Assembly (NCBI RefSeq): GCF_031127905.1
Contig: NZ_JARXIC010000029.1
Span: forward strand, 1 to 44,001
Reading direction: 5' to 3'
Origin: Thalassobacterium sedimentorum
Lineage (GTDB): Bacteria; Verrucomicrobiota; Verrucomicrobiia; Opitutales; Coraliomargaritaceae
Length of the DNA stretch: 44,001 nucleotides
Positions 16,074 to 24,877 of this stretch are shown one piece after another (the first letter of the stretch is position 1; every line of letters starts with the position of its first letter). The notes under the pieces are model-generated. The model was not told the origin of the DNA, ran no database searches, and saw only the letters and a program-made list of their open reading frames with translations. The translations under genes were made by a program, and so were the position numbers.

Positions 16074-16355
16074 ATGGAAACGCCAAAAACAGAAATGCCT
16101 CCCTTGCTTTTGCCTCCCGAGATACAGGCGACCTTTGAACGCTCGAATACCTTTCTTCGACGCAAGTACGATGGAGTCGCACCAAGCGCGGAGCAATTAG
16201 TCATCTTCTACCTCTCGGGAGTCGAAGCGCACGAAATCGTCGCCAATCTTGAAAGGCAGGTCTTGCAAGTGTCGGGTAAGACCCCGCCCGACCAGGACGA
16301 GCACCTTTTACAAACCTACCTCGACATGGAGAAAGACGCGGAACTCAACCCCTGA
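16074..16355 (+). CDS. Hypothetical small protein
   Basis: A 93-residue soluble protein with a proline-rich start (PPLLLPPEI) and an acidic helical body, ending DAELNP. No motif, signal or membrane segment is visible. It is followed after 11 bases by another small gene on the same strand, so the two are probably co-transcribed. Function unknown. Confidence 0.55.
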   Translation: METPKTEMPPLLLPPEIQATFERSNTFLRRKYDGVAPSAEQLVIFYLSGVEAHEIVANLERQVLQVSGKTPPDQDEHLLQTYLDMEKDAELNP

Positions 16356-16366
16356 AGAGGCTCAAT

Positions 16367-16579
16367 ATGAACAGACGACTTACAGATTCCATCGAGAAAA
16401 AGCACTTGAAGCAAAAGCTCAAAACCGGGCAAAAGGTCGGGGCTCCCGTATTGAATTGGGTTCAAAAGAATCCCGAATTCACCAAAGCCGTAGCCGACAA
16501 AGTGCCACACTTGGAAGTGACTGCATCTATCGTAGAGCAGAGATCGACCATCAAGCGAGGTGCGCGGATCAAACCCTAA
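16367..16579 (+). CDS. Hypothetical small basic protein
   Basis: A 70-residue basic protein (starts MNRRLTDSIEKKHLKQKLK). The segment LNWVQKNPEFTKAVADKVPH resembles the repeated helical theme of the 122-residue protein upstream. No known domain. It is followed within a few bases by a bidirectional terminator. Confidence 0.5.
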   Translation: MNRRLTDSIEKKHLKQKLKTGQKVGAPVLNWVQKNPEFTKAVADKVPHLEVTASIVEQRSTIKRGARIKP

Positions 16580-16584
16580 TAAAC

Positions 16585-16620
16585 AAAAAAGCGGGAAACC
16601 CGCTGCCGGCTTTCCCGCTT
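16585..16620. terminator. Bidirectional terminator
   Basis: A run of six A, then GCGGGAAA (16591-16598) pairing with TTTCCCGC (16611-16618), then TT. On the minus strand this gives a stem followed by six T, a good terminator for the gene at 16647-16892. On the plus strand it closes the 16367-16579 gene. Confidence 0.75.
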
Positions 16621-16646
16621 ATATGAACGACCTTCGCGCGGACTGA

Positions 16647-16892
16647 CTACTCGCCTTCTTCGCGGTAAGGCCGTGCCCGCAGGGTGATACGCCCGTTTTT
16701 GGGCAGACAATCCAATAGGATGTTCAATCCGCCACCATCGCGGTGGAGAAAACCGACTCCGATTTTCGTCCATGACTTGCTTTCGCGATTCTCCAGCTGG
16801 GTCACTTGATAAGCCAAATAACTCGGCCGGTTGGTTTTGGCTTGGAGGTGGCTCTCCATTTCCAGTTCTGTTTGATCTTCCTTGCTGCTCAT
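16647..16892 (-). CDS. Conserved small protein of conjugative elements (unknown function)
   Basis: An 81-residue protein on the opposite strand to its neighbours. The second half reads WTKIGVGFLHRDGGGLNILL and continues CLPKNGRITLRARP. This VGVAxxHKDGxGxNIxLDxxPxxGRIxLR pattern is familiar from small hypothetical proteins on plasmids and ICEs. The first half is polar. ATG is preceded by a GGAAATG-type context. No enzymatic motif. It ends at the bidirectional terminator and starts in the 120-base gap before the divergent small gene. Confidence 0.65.
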   Translation of the reverse strand: MSSKEDQTELEMESHLQAKTNRPSYLAYQVTQLENRESKSWTKIGVGFLHRDGGGLNILLDCLPKNGRITLRARPYREEGE

Positions 16893-17014
16893 TTCATTTC
16901 CTTGGGTTGATGTGATGCAACAAAGATACCAAAGGTCATCAGGCTAAAATAGAGGAGCTTGAGAGACCTGAATTCCCCTATTTGAGGGAGCAGCGCACCG
17001 GTAAACTTGAGCCC

Positions 17015-17263
17015 ATGAAAAACAAGATTACAGCACGATTGAAGCATGTGGGACGCGGTTACGAACTGGAAAAACTGCCGCCCGCCTTATTGAAAGCCGT
17101 GGTCGATGCCGCAATGCCATTGCTGGATGCCGAAATCAAAAAAGCCGAAGAGAAGGCGATTCAAAAAGTGGTCAACGAGAAATTCGTGGCCAAAGTGATC
17201 AAATCAGCTTTGGAGAGAAAAACAACACGGCCAGTCCCCCACTCTACTCAGGCTTCACTTTAG
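17015..17263 (+). CDS. Hypothetical helical protein
   Basis: An 82-residue protein from ATG 17015 (an upstream TTG at 16982 would add 11 residues). It is rich in Lys/Ala/Glu, predicted helical (LLDAEIKKAEEKAIQKVVNE), with no recognised motif. It is divergent from the 81-residue gene. The end overlaps a possible minus-strand frame. Function unknown. Confidence 0.5.
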   Translation: MKNKITARLKHVGRGYELEKLPPALLKAVVDAAMPLLDAEIKKAEEKAIQKVVNEKFVAKVIKSALERKTTRPVPHSTQASL

Positions 17264-17507
17264 AGTAAATTTGATCAGTCGTGGGTTTGTTGAAGAGTTT
17301 GCCGATTTCAAAAACAGCGCAATTGGCATGAGGCTCGCTCATAAAGGCTACGGCGGCCCCGATCCGAAACTCCGATTCTGAGAACCAAGGCCACGTACCT
17401 CGAAACTCTGTTTCGGTGAGCGTCTGTTCGCCCGCCTCGCCCGTCCGGCTCCCGATGCCCAGCACCGAGTCCACGCCAGCGCGAAAGCTTCGGAACTCGC
17501 CTGCCAT
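17244..17507 (-). CDS. Doubtful 87-residue frame
   Basis: This frame has protein-like composition in its second half (TWPWFSESEFRIGAAVAFM, then CAVFEIGKLFNKP). The open frame extends upstream of the ATG with NPFDWLMAG-like sequence before a TGA near 17585. It may be a short gene or the 3' remnant of a longer one. Two longer overlapping frames here look like shadows. Kept with low confidence because the composition favours coding. Confidence 0.3.
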   Translation of the reverse strand: MAGEFRSFRAGVDSVLGIGSRTGEAGEQTLTETEFRGTWPWFSESEFRIGAAVAFMSEPHANCAVFEIGKLFNKPTTDQIYSKVKPE

Positions 17508-17660
17508 GAGCCAGTCGAATGGGTTCCGGAGGTAGCATGGAGTGATCTTGCCAGAGGAACCGCCCCGAAGGCAACAGGGTCACTTGCACTCAGTCCGATT
17601 CCCCGGAAGTCCCGCCCAGTACTATCCGAGGTCCTCGCGGGGACTGCAAACATAACGACC

Positions 17661-17714
17661 CGACCCGATTTGCCCCCTCGACCCGTTTTGCCCCCTCGAC
17701 CCGTTTTGCCCCCT
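17661..17714. repeat. Three 18-bp tandem repeats (CGACCCGttTTGCCCCCT)
   Basis: Three consecutive 18-base units at 17661-17678, 17679-17696 and 17697-17714. Units two and three are identical; the first differs by one base (A for T). Direct repeats of this length outside a gene resemble iterons or regulator-binding arrays. The surrounding 17508-17899 contains no credible gene apart from a hairpin. Confidence 0.85.
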
Positions 17715-17830
17715 TCACAACTGTTGGACCGAAATTTTCAAGGGGCGCGTGGACTTGCTACCCGAACGCAGCATGCGCTTGCATGGTGTCCTTGATGCCT
17801 ACTGCACCCAGAACTGAAGCACAACGTAGC

Positions 17831-17872
17831 CGAAAGAGCCCCTGCCATCCAAGCGATGCGGGGGCTCTTTCG
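17831..17872 (+). terminator. Hairpin upstream of the DUF3085-like gene
   Basis: CGAAAGAGCCCCTGC (17831-17845) pairs with GCGGGGGCTCTTTCG (17858-17872), a long near-perfect stem 27 bases before the ATG at 17900. It could terminate upstream transcription or act as an attenuator in the leader. There is no long T run after it. Confidence 0.55.
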
Positions 17873-17899
17873 TGTCTGCACACAACGAAAGGAATTATT

Positions 17900-18100
17900 A
17901 TGAAACTATACTTCGATCTAAAGAAACTGGCCGCTGTCATTGATGCGGTCGGAAGCGGTCATGTTGAACCTTACACCGGCGAGGCATGGGGCACACCAGA
18001 ACGGAATCCCCCCGGCATCATGGTGGTGGGCGACCAAGGCGTGTACGTCATCGGCAACGACGATCTTAACCTCAATCAAATGCGTGACGATGTTCAGTGA
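17900..18100 (+). CDS. DUF3085-like protein, probably truncated
   Basis: A 66-residue frame starting at ATG 17900 with AGGA eight bases upstream. It contains PPGIMVVGDQGVYVIGND, which matches the signature of DUF3085 proteins found on plasmids and ICEs (PGLWLVGDQGVYLMSN). Family members are usually longer; here the frame stops soon after the signature and its last 29 bases overlap the 3' end of the large convergent defence gene. That suggests the tail was lost when the defence block was joined. Function of the family is unknown. Confidence 0.6.
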   Translation: MKLYFDLKKLAAVIDAVGSGHVEPYTGEAWGTPERNPPGIMVVGDQGVYVIGNDDLNLNQMRDDVQ

Positions 18101-21100
18101 TAGAGCGCTTGGCATCCTCACGATAGGTCTTGCCTAGTTCGCGAAGGGTAGCACCGAGCCGCCCGTAGCCTTTAGCTTCGGCCTGTGAGGCGATCCTCTC
18201 CCATTTCTCGGCGAGCTTGATTTCATCTTTTCCCCCGCTAAAGCCATGGACACCCCTGGAGTTGAAGATACGAATGCGCAAGCCCCGGCGAAACTCCGTG
18301 TCGTCTTTGGAATCAAGCGGATCGCAGACAGAGTCGATCCAAAGCTCGTCTCCGTCTTTGGGTGCATAATAAAGCACCTCACCGATCTGGTGCGATGCAG
18401 CCTCCCAATGCCCGGATGCCACGCATGCCTCTTTAACCGAGGCCAGCCATGCCTTAAGTTTATCACCGCTGAACACGCCTCCACGCTCCGTACCGGGCGG
18501 ATAGTTCCAGTCCATCAGCAGTGTATAAGCATTCCGCGCCATTGAGGCCTTACTTTCGTCGACCTCAGGCTGGTCTTCTATCCCCTCGGTTTCATCGTCT
18601 CTTTCAACCTCGTGCCTAGGTCGATAGACCGCACGAATGACCTCGCAGAAGAATTCCGGCTGTTCTGCCAAGCGACGGTACAGAGTCATCGGACGCGCTC
18701 CTCCGCTATGTTTATCAAGAAGTGGAAGGTAATTCCATTCTAGCGTCGCCAAACGCTTTTCATCTATAGACTCGACCTCCTGCAGGTGCTTGAAAATCTT
18801 TTGAATCGCATGTGCATCAATGCGGTTTTCCTCTGGATCGAATTTTTCCAGTGCTAGCAGGGCTAACTCCAAATAGACACCGGTCCAAAGATCACCTAAC
18901 CAGAAACACTGTATCGCCATATCGGAACGTCCGTTCCCAATAAGCTGTGTAATAGCGTGCTCGAAGCCTTCCAAACGATTGCGGTCTGGATGGACACGAG
19001 CGCGCTTCCAATATTCTACCTTATTCGTGCCTAGTTCAGATTCGGCTCGCTGCCATATTTCCTGCACGGAGGGTAGTTGCGCAAAAAACTCTGCCTGGGC
19101 AGTCACAGACCATTGAGAGCGATCCATGCCATCAATCCATTCCCAATGCTTGCTATGAAAACGACGCCATATGTAGGCAACAGCAAAGCGATAATCAGCG
19201 TCCGTCTTCGATTCTAAAAGCACCGGCAGATATTCCGCATCATCGGCCAAAGTTTCGTCCGCGCCACAGGCATTGCCGACCTCATTTGGTGAGTCTACGG
19301 CTTGCCAGAATCTTCTCAGCACCGCCGTTCCTCCAAGCTGTTTAATCTCCTTTAATGCCTCAATACGTTTCTCAAGCAGCCGCTGACGCTGTTCCTCCCA
19401 ATCACCTGTATCATCATAGAGATTCATATCTTGACCAGAGAATAAACGACGGTGCCGCACCTCTGGCTCTTGCGGTTTCAAGCGGTCAGCTACCTCCTCA
19501 AGCTGTTGAAGCATCTCATCAGGCACTTTCCACGCGTCACTATCCGCATACTTGCGGTGATTTGAGGTTTTGTTCGAAATCTCGGTCCAGAGCGCGAGTC
19601 GCTTTTCTTCGGGCAGATTTAGAACATCACCCGACAGCAGGCGATTCCGGTAATTCTCCATAAAATTACTGAGCCTGGGATGGATGTGAAAATAGAATGG
19701 CAACAATTCTGCTAGCTTTTCAGAGTCACGCCCAGCTACATCCAGCGCTAGTTCGGCATAAAACCCCTCATCCTCCCAGCGCTGGCCATTGGTCACACCG
19801 TCTTTCCAGTCTTCAGGAATGTAATCACGCCATTTAGGTCGGTGCGTCGGATGGCCGATAGAGTGGTTTACAGGTAGCAGCTTCAGAATCAGCTTCCAGC
19901 CGACTTCAGGATATTCACGGACGGTGGAACGCACAGCGGCATGACGGCGATCTGTGCTCGCGACCGTTTGCGGGAACCATGGAAGGAGGATACCCCTCAA
20001 TGAGTTGTCCGGGCGATTGGAGTAGTTTCCTCCGGGATCAACCGCTGCCAGATTTGCGAGAATATCGCACACGCGAATCAGATAATCATCGTTCCAAGCC
20101 AGAGATTCCAGAGCCCAGAGAAGACCGGTCATGAAGCTACCGCCATGGAACATGTCTCCTTCTTCGGAAAAGACCCCGGAGAAGGGTTCATCGGGCTTCT
20201 CGCTCGCACCACCCACGGCTCGTAGGAATTCATCCGGTGCAGCTTCAGCCAATAGCGGAAGGACATCGTTCAAGCTGGCCCAGCGTTGCGAGTCGGCTTC
20301 GGCGAGCAGTTCGCGCACGACAAGTGACGCTACCTCTTGACCGAGGCCGCTTCGGCAGGCTGAGAGCGAATGACAATGTGAACCGAGAAGCGCGAGCGTC
20401 TCAGCAATGCCCTCGCGCAAGCATGACGAGTAAGCGCGCTCCTTTCCATATATACTTGCTGCATATCGCTGATTTTTTCTAAGCTGAAGGCGTGGGTCGG
20501 GCTCTGAGAGCACTTTGATGGCCAGCGTCTTGAAACGCTCAATAACCTCTGCGCCAATCAGGCCACCGAGGTAGAGCCATGACTCATAGCGGGATGTAAA
20601 CTTCCAGCGCCCAATTGCAAACTCAAGGGGAGCGGCCTTGGCGCTGGCTGCTTGGCGAATCCGAACGATCCACTCCCCATATCCGTTTCCCGATAATTCT
20701 TCGATTGCCTGCTGATCACCGGGATTTTCATCCTTCCACTGCGCCAACATTTGAGCGATTGCCAAGTCTGCTGCTTCTGATTGTGTCGCCCAATCAGGTC
20801 TCTCAGAGAGCCCCTGAATCAGTCGAAGTAAGAGGTTCAAATCACGCCCTGATTTATTGGTGAGTCCCCTCGCGCGTTCTTCAGTGTATCCCGACTTCAC
20901 CAAGGCTTCCTTCATGTCATGAACTCGCGGGGGGTACAGCTCACATGAATTTCCATGCGGCGGTCCGCCTGGGAACCCGGAATAAATCACTGCATGGCCC
21001 GAAGAAGTGGCGAGCTGGAGTAACTGTGAACCACGTTTCGAATCGATATCGAAATCAGCAACAAGGATGTGGCGTTCTTGTAGATTACAAGCCTCGCGCC

Positions 21101-21905
21101 AGCCTTCCTCACTCGAAAATATCAGGACGCGTGGGAGAAATTTTGGCTGTATTTCTTCGTCCAGCGTCTGTAGGTAAGCCGCGATAAAGTCTGCAACGTG
21201 ATCTGGGTATCTTGTGTCAATTCGGAGCCTAGACGACTCCTGTTCGATTAGTATTGCTGTCAGTTTCTGAAAAGTTTCCTGTCTTCCCGAGGTGAACAAC
21301 TCGTGGCACAAGGAAGGTGGCTCCCCGTAAGAACGAAGCACCTCCCATCTAGATTACCCTGTCTCAAACCCAGAGCGAAGTCCCAAGATACGGCAGGCAA
21401 ACCATTGCCCCAATGCCGGAAAATAAGAAAGCCAATCAGTGAGGAGTGCGCCATTGATGACTTTTACTACACTCCACTCGTTTTGGTCTTCACGTGTTTT
21501 TGTCCATTTAGAGACTCCTTCTTCCTTCCATGTGTTCTGCCAATCGTGGGCGCTGGATCTTGGCGTAACGAAAATGAATGAAGACTCCTTTCGGACATCC
21601 TCAGGGATGACGGCGGTGAGTTCCCGATAGTCCTTGGTTGCCTTGTTTCCCGCCTTCTCCCCTGTTCCAATTTCCCAAAAGCTTCGACCGTCTGGAACGA
21701 AACCTTTATATCCAAATTCGGTCATAACCTCCCCGTCTGAACCTGGCTGATTGACATGCAACGGGAAACTTTGATGCGTTGCGGTGGGGCAAGATACCGA
21801 GACTAGCTTGCTGATCAGTTCGACGATTAGCGTCTGGGCTTCCCTGTCATTCTTGGAAACCCAATCGTCCAATTGATGTTCATTAATTATTTGAAGCTTT
21901 GGCAT
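18072..21905 (-). pseudogene. Very large defence-type protein (REase-like N-terminus) with one in-frame TAA
   Basis: A 1,278-codon frame interrupted by a single TAA at 21354-21356; the two halves (21905-21354 and 21353-18072) are in the same frame. The first 183 residues include PGSDGEVMTEFGYKGFVPDG and FWEIGTGEKAGNKATKDYR. This D...E-x-G pattern is like restriction-endonuclease-fold domains at the front of large defence proteins of over 1,000 residues. After the stop the sequence continues as in such proteins (SRWEVLRSYGEPPSLCHEL, FTSGRQETFQKL), with a STAND-like region around DFDIDSKRGSQLL and YPPRVHDMKEALVKSGY, then about 800 helical residues. The 3' part could be re-initiated from GTG 21341. 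It is the last gene of the minus-strand defence block. The family name is not certain. Confidence 0.6.
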
Positions 21906-21978
21906 ATTAGTGAAGGTTTTACGTGAGTAAGTTATCGTATGGTGAGAATACCAGCAACTGGCTACATTCTAAATTTTT

Positions 21979-24006
21979 TTAGCTGTCTTCCTCGCCTCCA
22001 AGATTCCACTCTTTGTAGACGCAATCCAGGAAACGAACTCCAACTTCAGAGTTAAAGTCATCAGGTATTATATCGCCACCATCTGGCTCCTGTCCCCGAG
22101 GAAAACCAAACTGGCCAAGGTAATAGCCATATAATCTGGCGGTTTCGGTGATAATATTTTCTGCAAGATAAACAACTCCTAGAGACAACAGACGGGTTTG
22201 CTCAGACTTCTCATCAGGTTTGGTTTCAGATAACCAGAGGCTACCTAAAGCTAGCACAATATCAGAAACTTGCCCAAGAGTATCACGAAAAACTGAACAC
22301 ATCTCTTTCTTTGAACCGGCGGCAACAGCATCGCGAATTCCATCATGCATGAGACGGTGAGGTACCATTAGTAGGTGATTCAATAGAGGCTCTAAGACAT
22401 TACTTGAGTTGAGACCATAATGAAACATGCGCACAAGGTGATCCTTTAGTATAGAACTATCTCGAAACTCTTCATATTGTGGTGCCATTGCAAAGCCGTC
22501 AGCCATCTGCACAATGGATAGCCCAGCACGATCAGCATACTTGCGCAACGCGTCTGGCTTAAAGCCAAGGTTTATTTCAATGAATCGCCAGCCCTCTTCT
22601 GGCACTCCGCGCTGAACCAGAATACTAAGCAAGATCGAGAGTCCTGGATAGTCCGGGTGAATTGACGAAACTCTAAACCTGAAGAACTCTAAAGCCTGAT
22701 CTAAATACTGACTCGGGTTCTCATCCCAAAGGTTTGAAAGAAGAGCGGCCTTCAAGTTAAGCATATATGGGCTATCCGGGTGGAAATTTAGTGCACTATC
22801 TATCTGCACCAAAGCTTCTTTAATCTCCCCTGAATCTGCCAAGGCGGTGGCATACCAATACGGAGTATGCGCCCATTGATCGTTCAGGTTTGGTTCGATC
22901 TCATATGCTATCCTGAATAAGCGAACGGCTTCCTCAGCCTTACCAAATACAACGCACAAGGTGTTTGCCTTGCATAGGTAGGCCTCGACTAGCTTTCCAT
23001 CAAGCTTAAGTGCCTGTTCATAACAATGAAGTTCTTCTTCATGCTTCTTTCTTTTGAAAAGAACACTGCCCAGATTTTTCCAAGTCTTGGCAGAATTTGG
23101 ATCTAGAGCTAGCGCCTTGCGATAGTTCTCTTCAGCTGCCTCTATTTCACCGAGGTCACTTTGAACATTAGCGAGATTATAAAAATCAACTGAACGTCCA
23201 AGCCTGTTCGCGCCCCATTCGTATACTTCAAGCGCCTTTATCAAAAGTGGTTTGGATTGCTCTAGGATTCCTTTTTCTGCCCAGATTGTGGCCTTCAACA
23301 ACTTCACGTTGATATCATCTGGCATGAGCCTCTCAGCTCTGACACAAGCCGAGAGAGCTGCGGCATAATTTCTTAAATGGTTTTCAATGTGCGCAAGCCC
23401 TTTCCAAGCTCCAAAATCATCCGGCTGCTTTTGAGTTCTAGCTATAAAACTAGCCCGAACAGATTCTGGAGAATGATTACGAAACAGCTCACCCGCATTC
23501 CCCGCGCTGAGGCCACGGAGCTCGACCTGGCTTTCTACAGATGATACCGTTTTGTCCGGAGAAAAATTGAAATACTTCTCGACCAAGTCGGGATAGTAGC
23601 ATTCCAGCTGGATTAACAACCAACCCCGATCATAGATAACGAGTTCAATACCCTTACCTATACGCAACTGCTCACGAAGTTTATCCTGCTTCTCATTCGT
23701 AACCGACTGGCTCGTCACAAAAACAACTGAACGAACAGCCGAGCTGTGATGGATGATAGTTGGGATATCTCGCAAAAGCTTGTTCTCCCATTTCTTTTCT
23801 AGGCTAAATTGAAACGCAGTATGTATTTCAACCCTGTCCTTAACCCAGACACGACACTCGGCGTCCCGGCCATGGTCGCGCCTCCCCCCGGCAGGAACAA
23901 TCTCTCGGTAACCATTCCGTATAAGCAGATCTACGCAAAGATCTTCAAATGCCAGAGGCTCGATACTCCTTTCTAACGCATATTCAACTAAGCTGAGTGG
24001 TGGCAT
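21979..24006 (-). CDS. REase-like (Mrr-type) domain fused to TPR repeats
   Basis: A 675-residue protein. Residues 1-150 look like a Mrr/REase-fold domain: PLAFEDLCVDLLIRNGYREI, an acidic turn DHGRDAE, then FQFSLEKKWENKL with a Q-x-x-x-E-K-K core in place of the classical (D/E)xK, and a strand VRSVVFVTSQSVT. From about 200 to 430 there are TPR units with typical 34-residue spacing (YRKALALDPNSAKTWKNLG, HCYEQALKLDGKLVEAY). The last 200 residues are unassigned. Nuclease-TPR fusions occur in defence islands, where TPRs may sense a partner. It lies 37 bases after jetD and 73 bases before the large REase-like gene, on the same strand. Confidence 0.7.
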   Translation of the reverse strand: MPPLSLVEYALERSIEPLAFEDLCVDLLIRNGYREIVPAGGRRDHGRDAECRVWVKDRVEIHTAFQFSLEKKWENKLLRDIPTIIHHSSAVRSVVFVTSQSVTNEKQDKLREQLRIGKGIELVIYDRGWLLIQLECYYPDLVEKYFNFSPDKTVSSVESQVELRGLSAGNAGELFRNHSPESVRASFIARTQKQPDDFGAWKGLAHIENHLRNYAAALSACVRAERLMPDDINVKLLKATIWAEKGILEQSKPLLIKALEVYEWGANRLGRSVDFYNLANVQSDLGEIEAAEENYRKALALDPNSAKTWKNLGSVLFKRKKHEEELHCYEQALKLDGKLVEAYLCKANTLCVVFGKAEEAVRLFRIAYEIEPNLNDQWAHTPYWYATALADSGEIKEALVQIDSALNFHPDSPYMLNLKAALLSNLWDENPSQYLDQALEFFRFRVSSIHPDYPGLSILLSILVQRGVPEEGWRFIEINLGFKPDALRKYADRAGLSIVQMADGFAMAPQYEEFRDSSILKDHLVRMFHYGLNSSNVLEPLLNHLLMVPHRLMHDGIRDAVAAGSKKEMCSVFRDTLGQVSDIVLALGSLWLSETKPDEKSEQTRLLSLGVVYLAENIITETARLYGYYLGQFGFPRGQEPDGGDIIPDDFNSEVGVRFLDCVYKEWNLGGEEDS

Positions 24007-24043
24007 TGTTTGATGTATAAATCTAGCGCGAAAAGCTTCCTAA

Positions 24044-24877
24044 TCATAGCTCAATCAAGGATTCTTGCTCCAGCGCATGGCGACATTCACGCACGGCATC
24101 ATATATAATAGCACCGTGTGTACTAACAGGCTGATATCTTTGATACTTATCTTCTTGTGATTGGAACAGAGCAGCATTTCCGGTCTGGAGCCTTTCGTGA
24201 AGATTGTCAGGTACTAGAAACTTTGCTTCTGAAGAGATAGGCAATACTTCATGCTCAAAAATTGAGACTCCCGCCCAATCATAGTCACCTGCATAGAGAA
24301 ATTCTGGACGGTGATCCCCGACCCATGCACGCCATTCGTTCGCCCAGTTCCATCGAAGGACAGTTACTGCCCTAGGAGGAAGTGGCAGACGTAGTCGCCC
24401 TGCATTAAGAAATGCCTCAACATTCTCGATACCAAGGATACGCAACGGACTAATAGAAAGGCCACCAAGTCGATTCGCCGGAACAAACAGAGCCGTTCCT
24501 GGTTGAGGTGTCGCAGATATTCCGTCGATGAATATCTCTGCATCGCCAAGAACGCTCAGATATAACCCTTTCATCGGCGCTACAGGTAATGTTTTGGAAT
24601 TTCCCGTGGCTTGTGTGACCTCTGCCCGTGAGCGCTCAGGTCCATCTCGAAGCGAAACAAAAGAGTTCAAATCTCGAATTGAATAGTGGTTTGCTAGAAC
24701 TGATTCTAGCTTTTCTGGATCGGCGACTATCCTATAGCCTGCCCCCGATTTCTGTAATCGGATTGCCCCTCTGTTTAACAAGTCGTCACGAAGGACCTTA
24801 TTTATCTCCGAGCGCGCCAGAGATGCGCCTCGCTGGAGATTCAGTAGCTTGGATGCCTGGATCGGAGTTATTCGCAT
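24044..24877 (-). CDS. jetD: Wadjet JetD Toprim nuclease subunit
   Basis: The DNA-cleaving subunit of Wadjet, an SMC-based system that extrudes and cuts closed circular plasmid DNA. From the ATG at 24875-24877 the protein has 277 residues: an N-terminal winged-helix-like region (IQASKLLNLQRGASLARSE) and a C-terminal Toprim-type domain with ILGIENVEAFL and LYAGDYDWAGVSIFEHE, supplying the acidic E and D-x-D residues. JetD is often longer (about 350-400), so this one has a short arm. The start is chosen because it overlaps the jetC stop by 10 bases; a longer start at 24943 would lie deep in jetC. Confidence 0.82.
   Translation of the reverse strand: MRITPIQASKLLNLQRGASLARSEINKVLRDDLLNRGAIRLQKSGAGYRIVADPEKLESVLANHYSIRDLNSFVSLRDGPERSRAEVTQATGNSKTLPVAPMKGLYLSVLGDAEIFIDGISATPQPGTALFVPANRLGGLSISPLRILGIENVEAFLNAGRLRLPLPPRAVTVLRWNWANEWRAWVGDHRPEFLYAGDYDWAGVSIFEHEVLPISSEAKFLVPDNLHERLQTGNAALFQSQEDKYQRYQPVSTHGAIIYDAVRECRHALEQESLIEL

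Noticed and set aside
17308-17653. Two overlapping minus-strand frames (17308-17589, 17348-17653)
   Set aside because: They are in competing frames over the same DNA with Arg/Ser/Gly-rich composition; only the 17244-17507 frame has any coding look.
17661-17714. CRISPR array
   Set aside because: The 18-bp repeats are adjacent with no spacers, so this is a tandem repeat. No CRISPR array was seen anywhere in the window.
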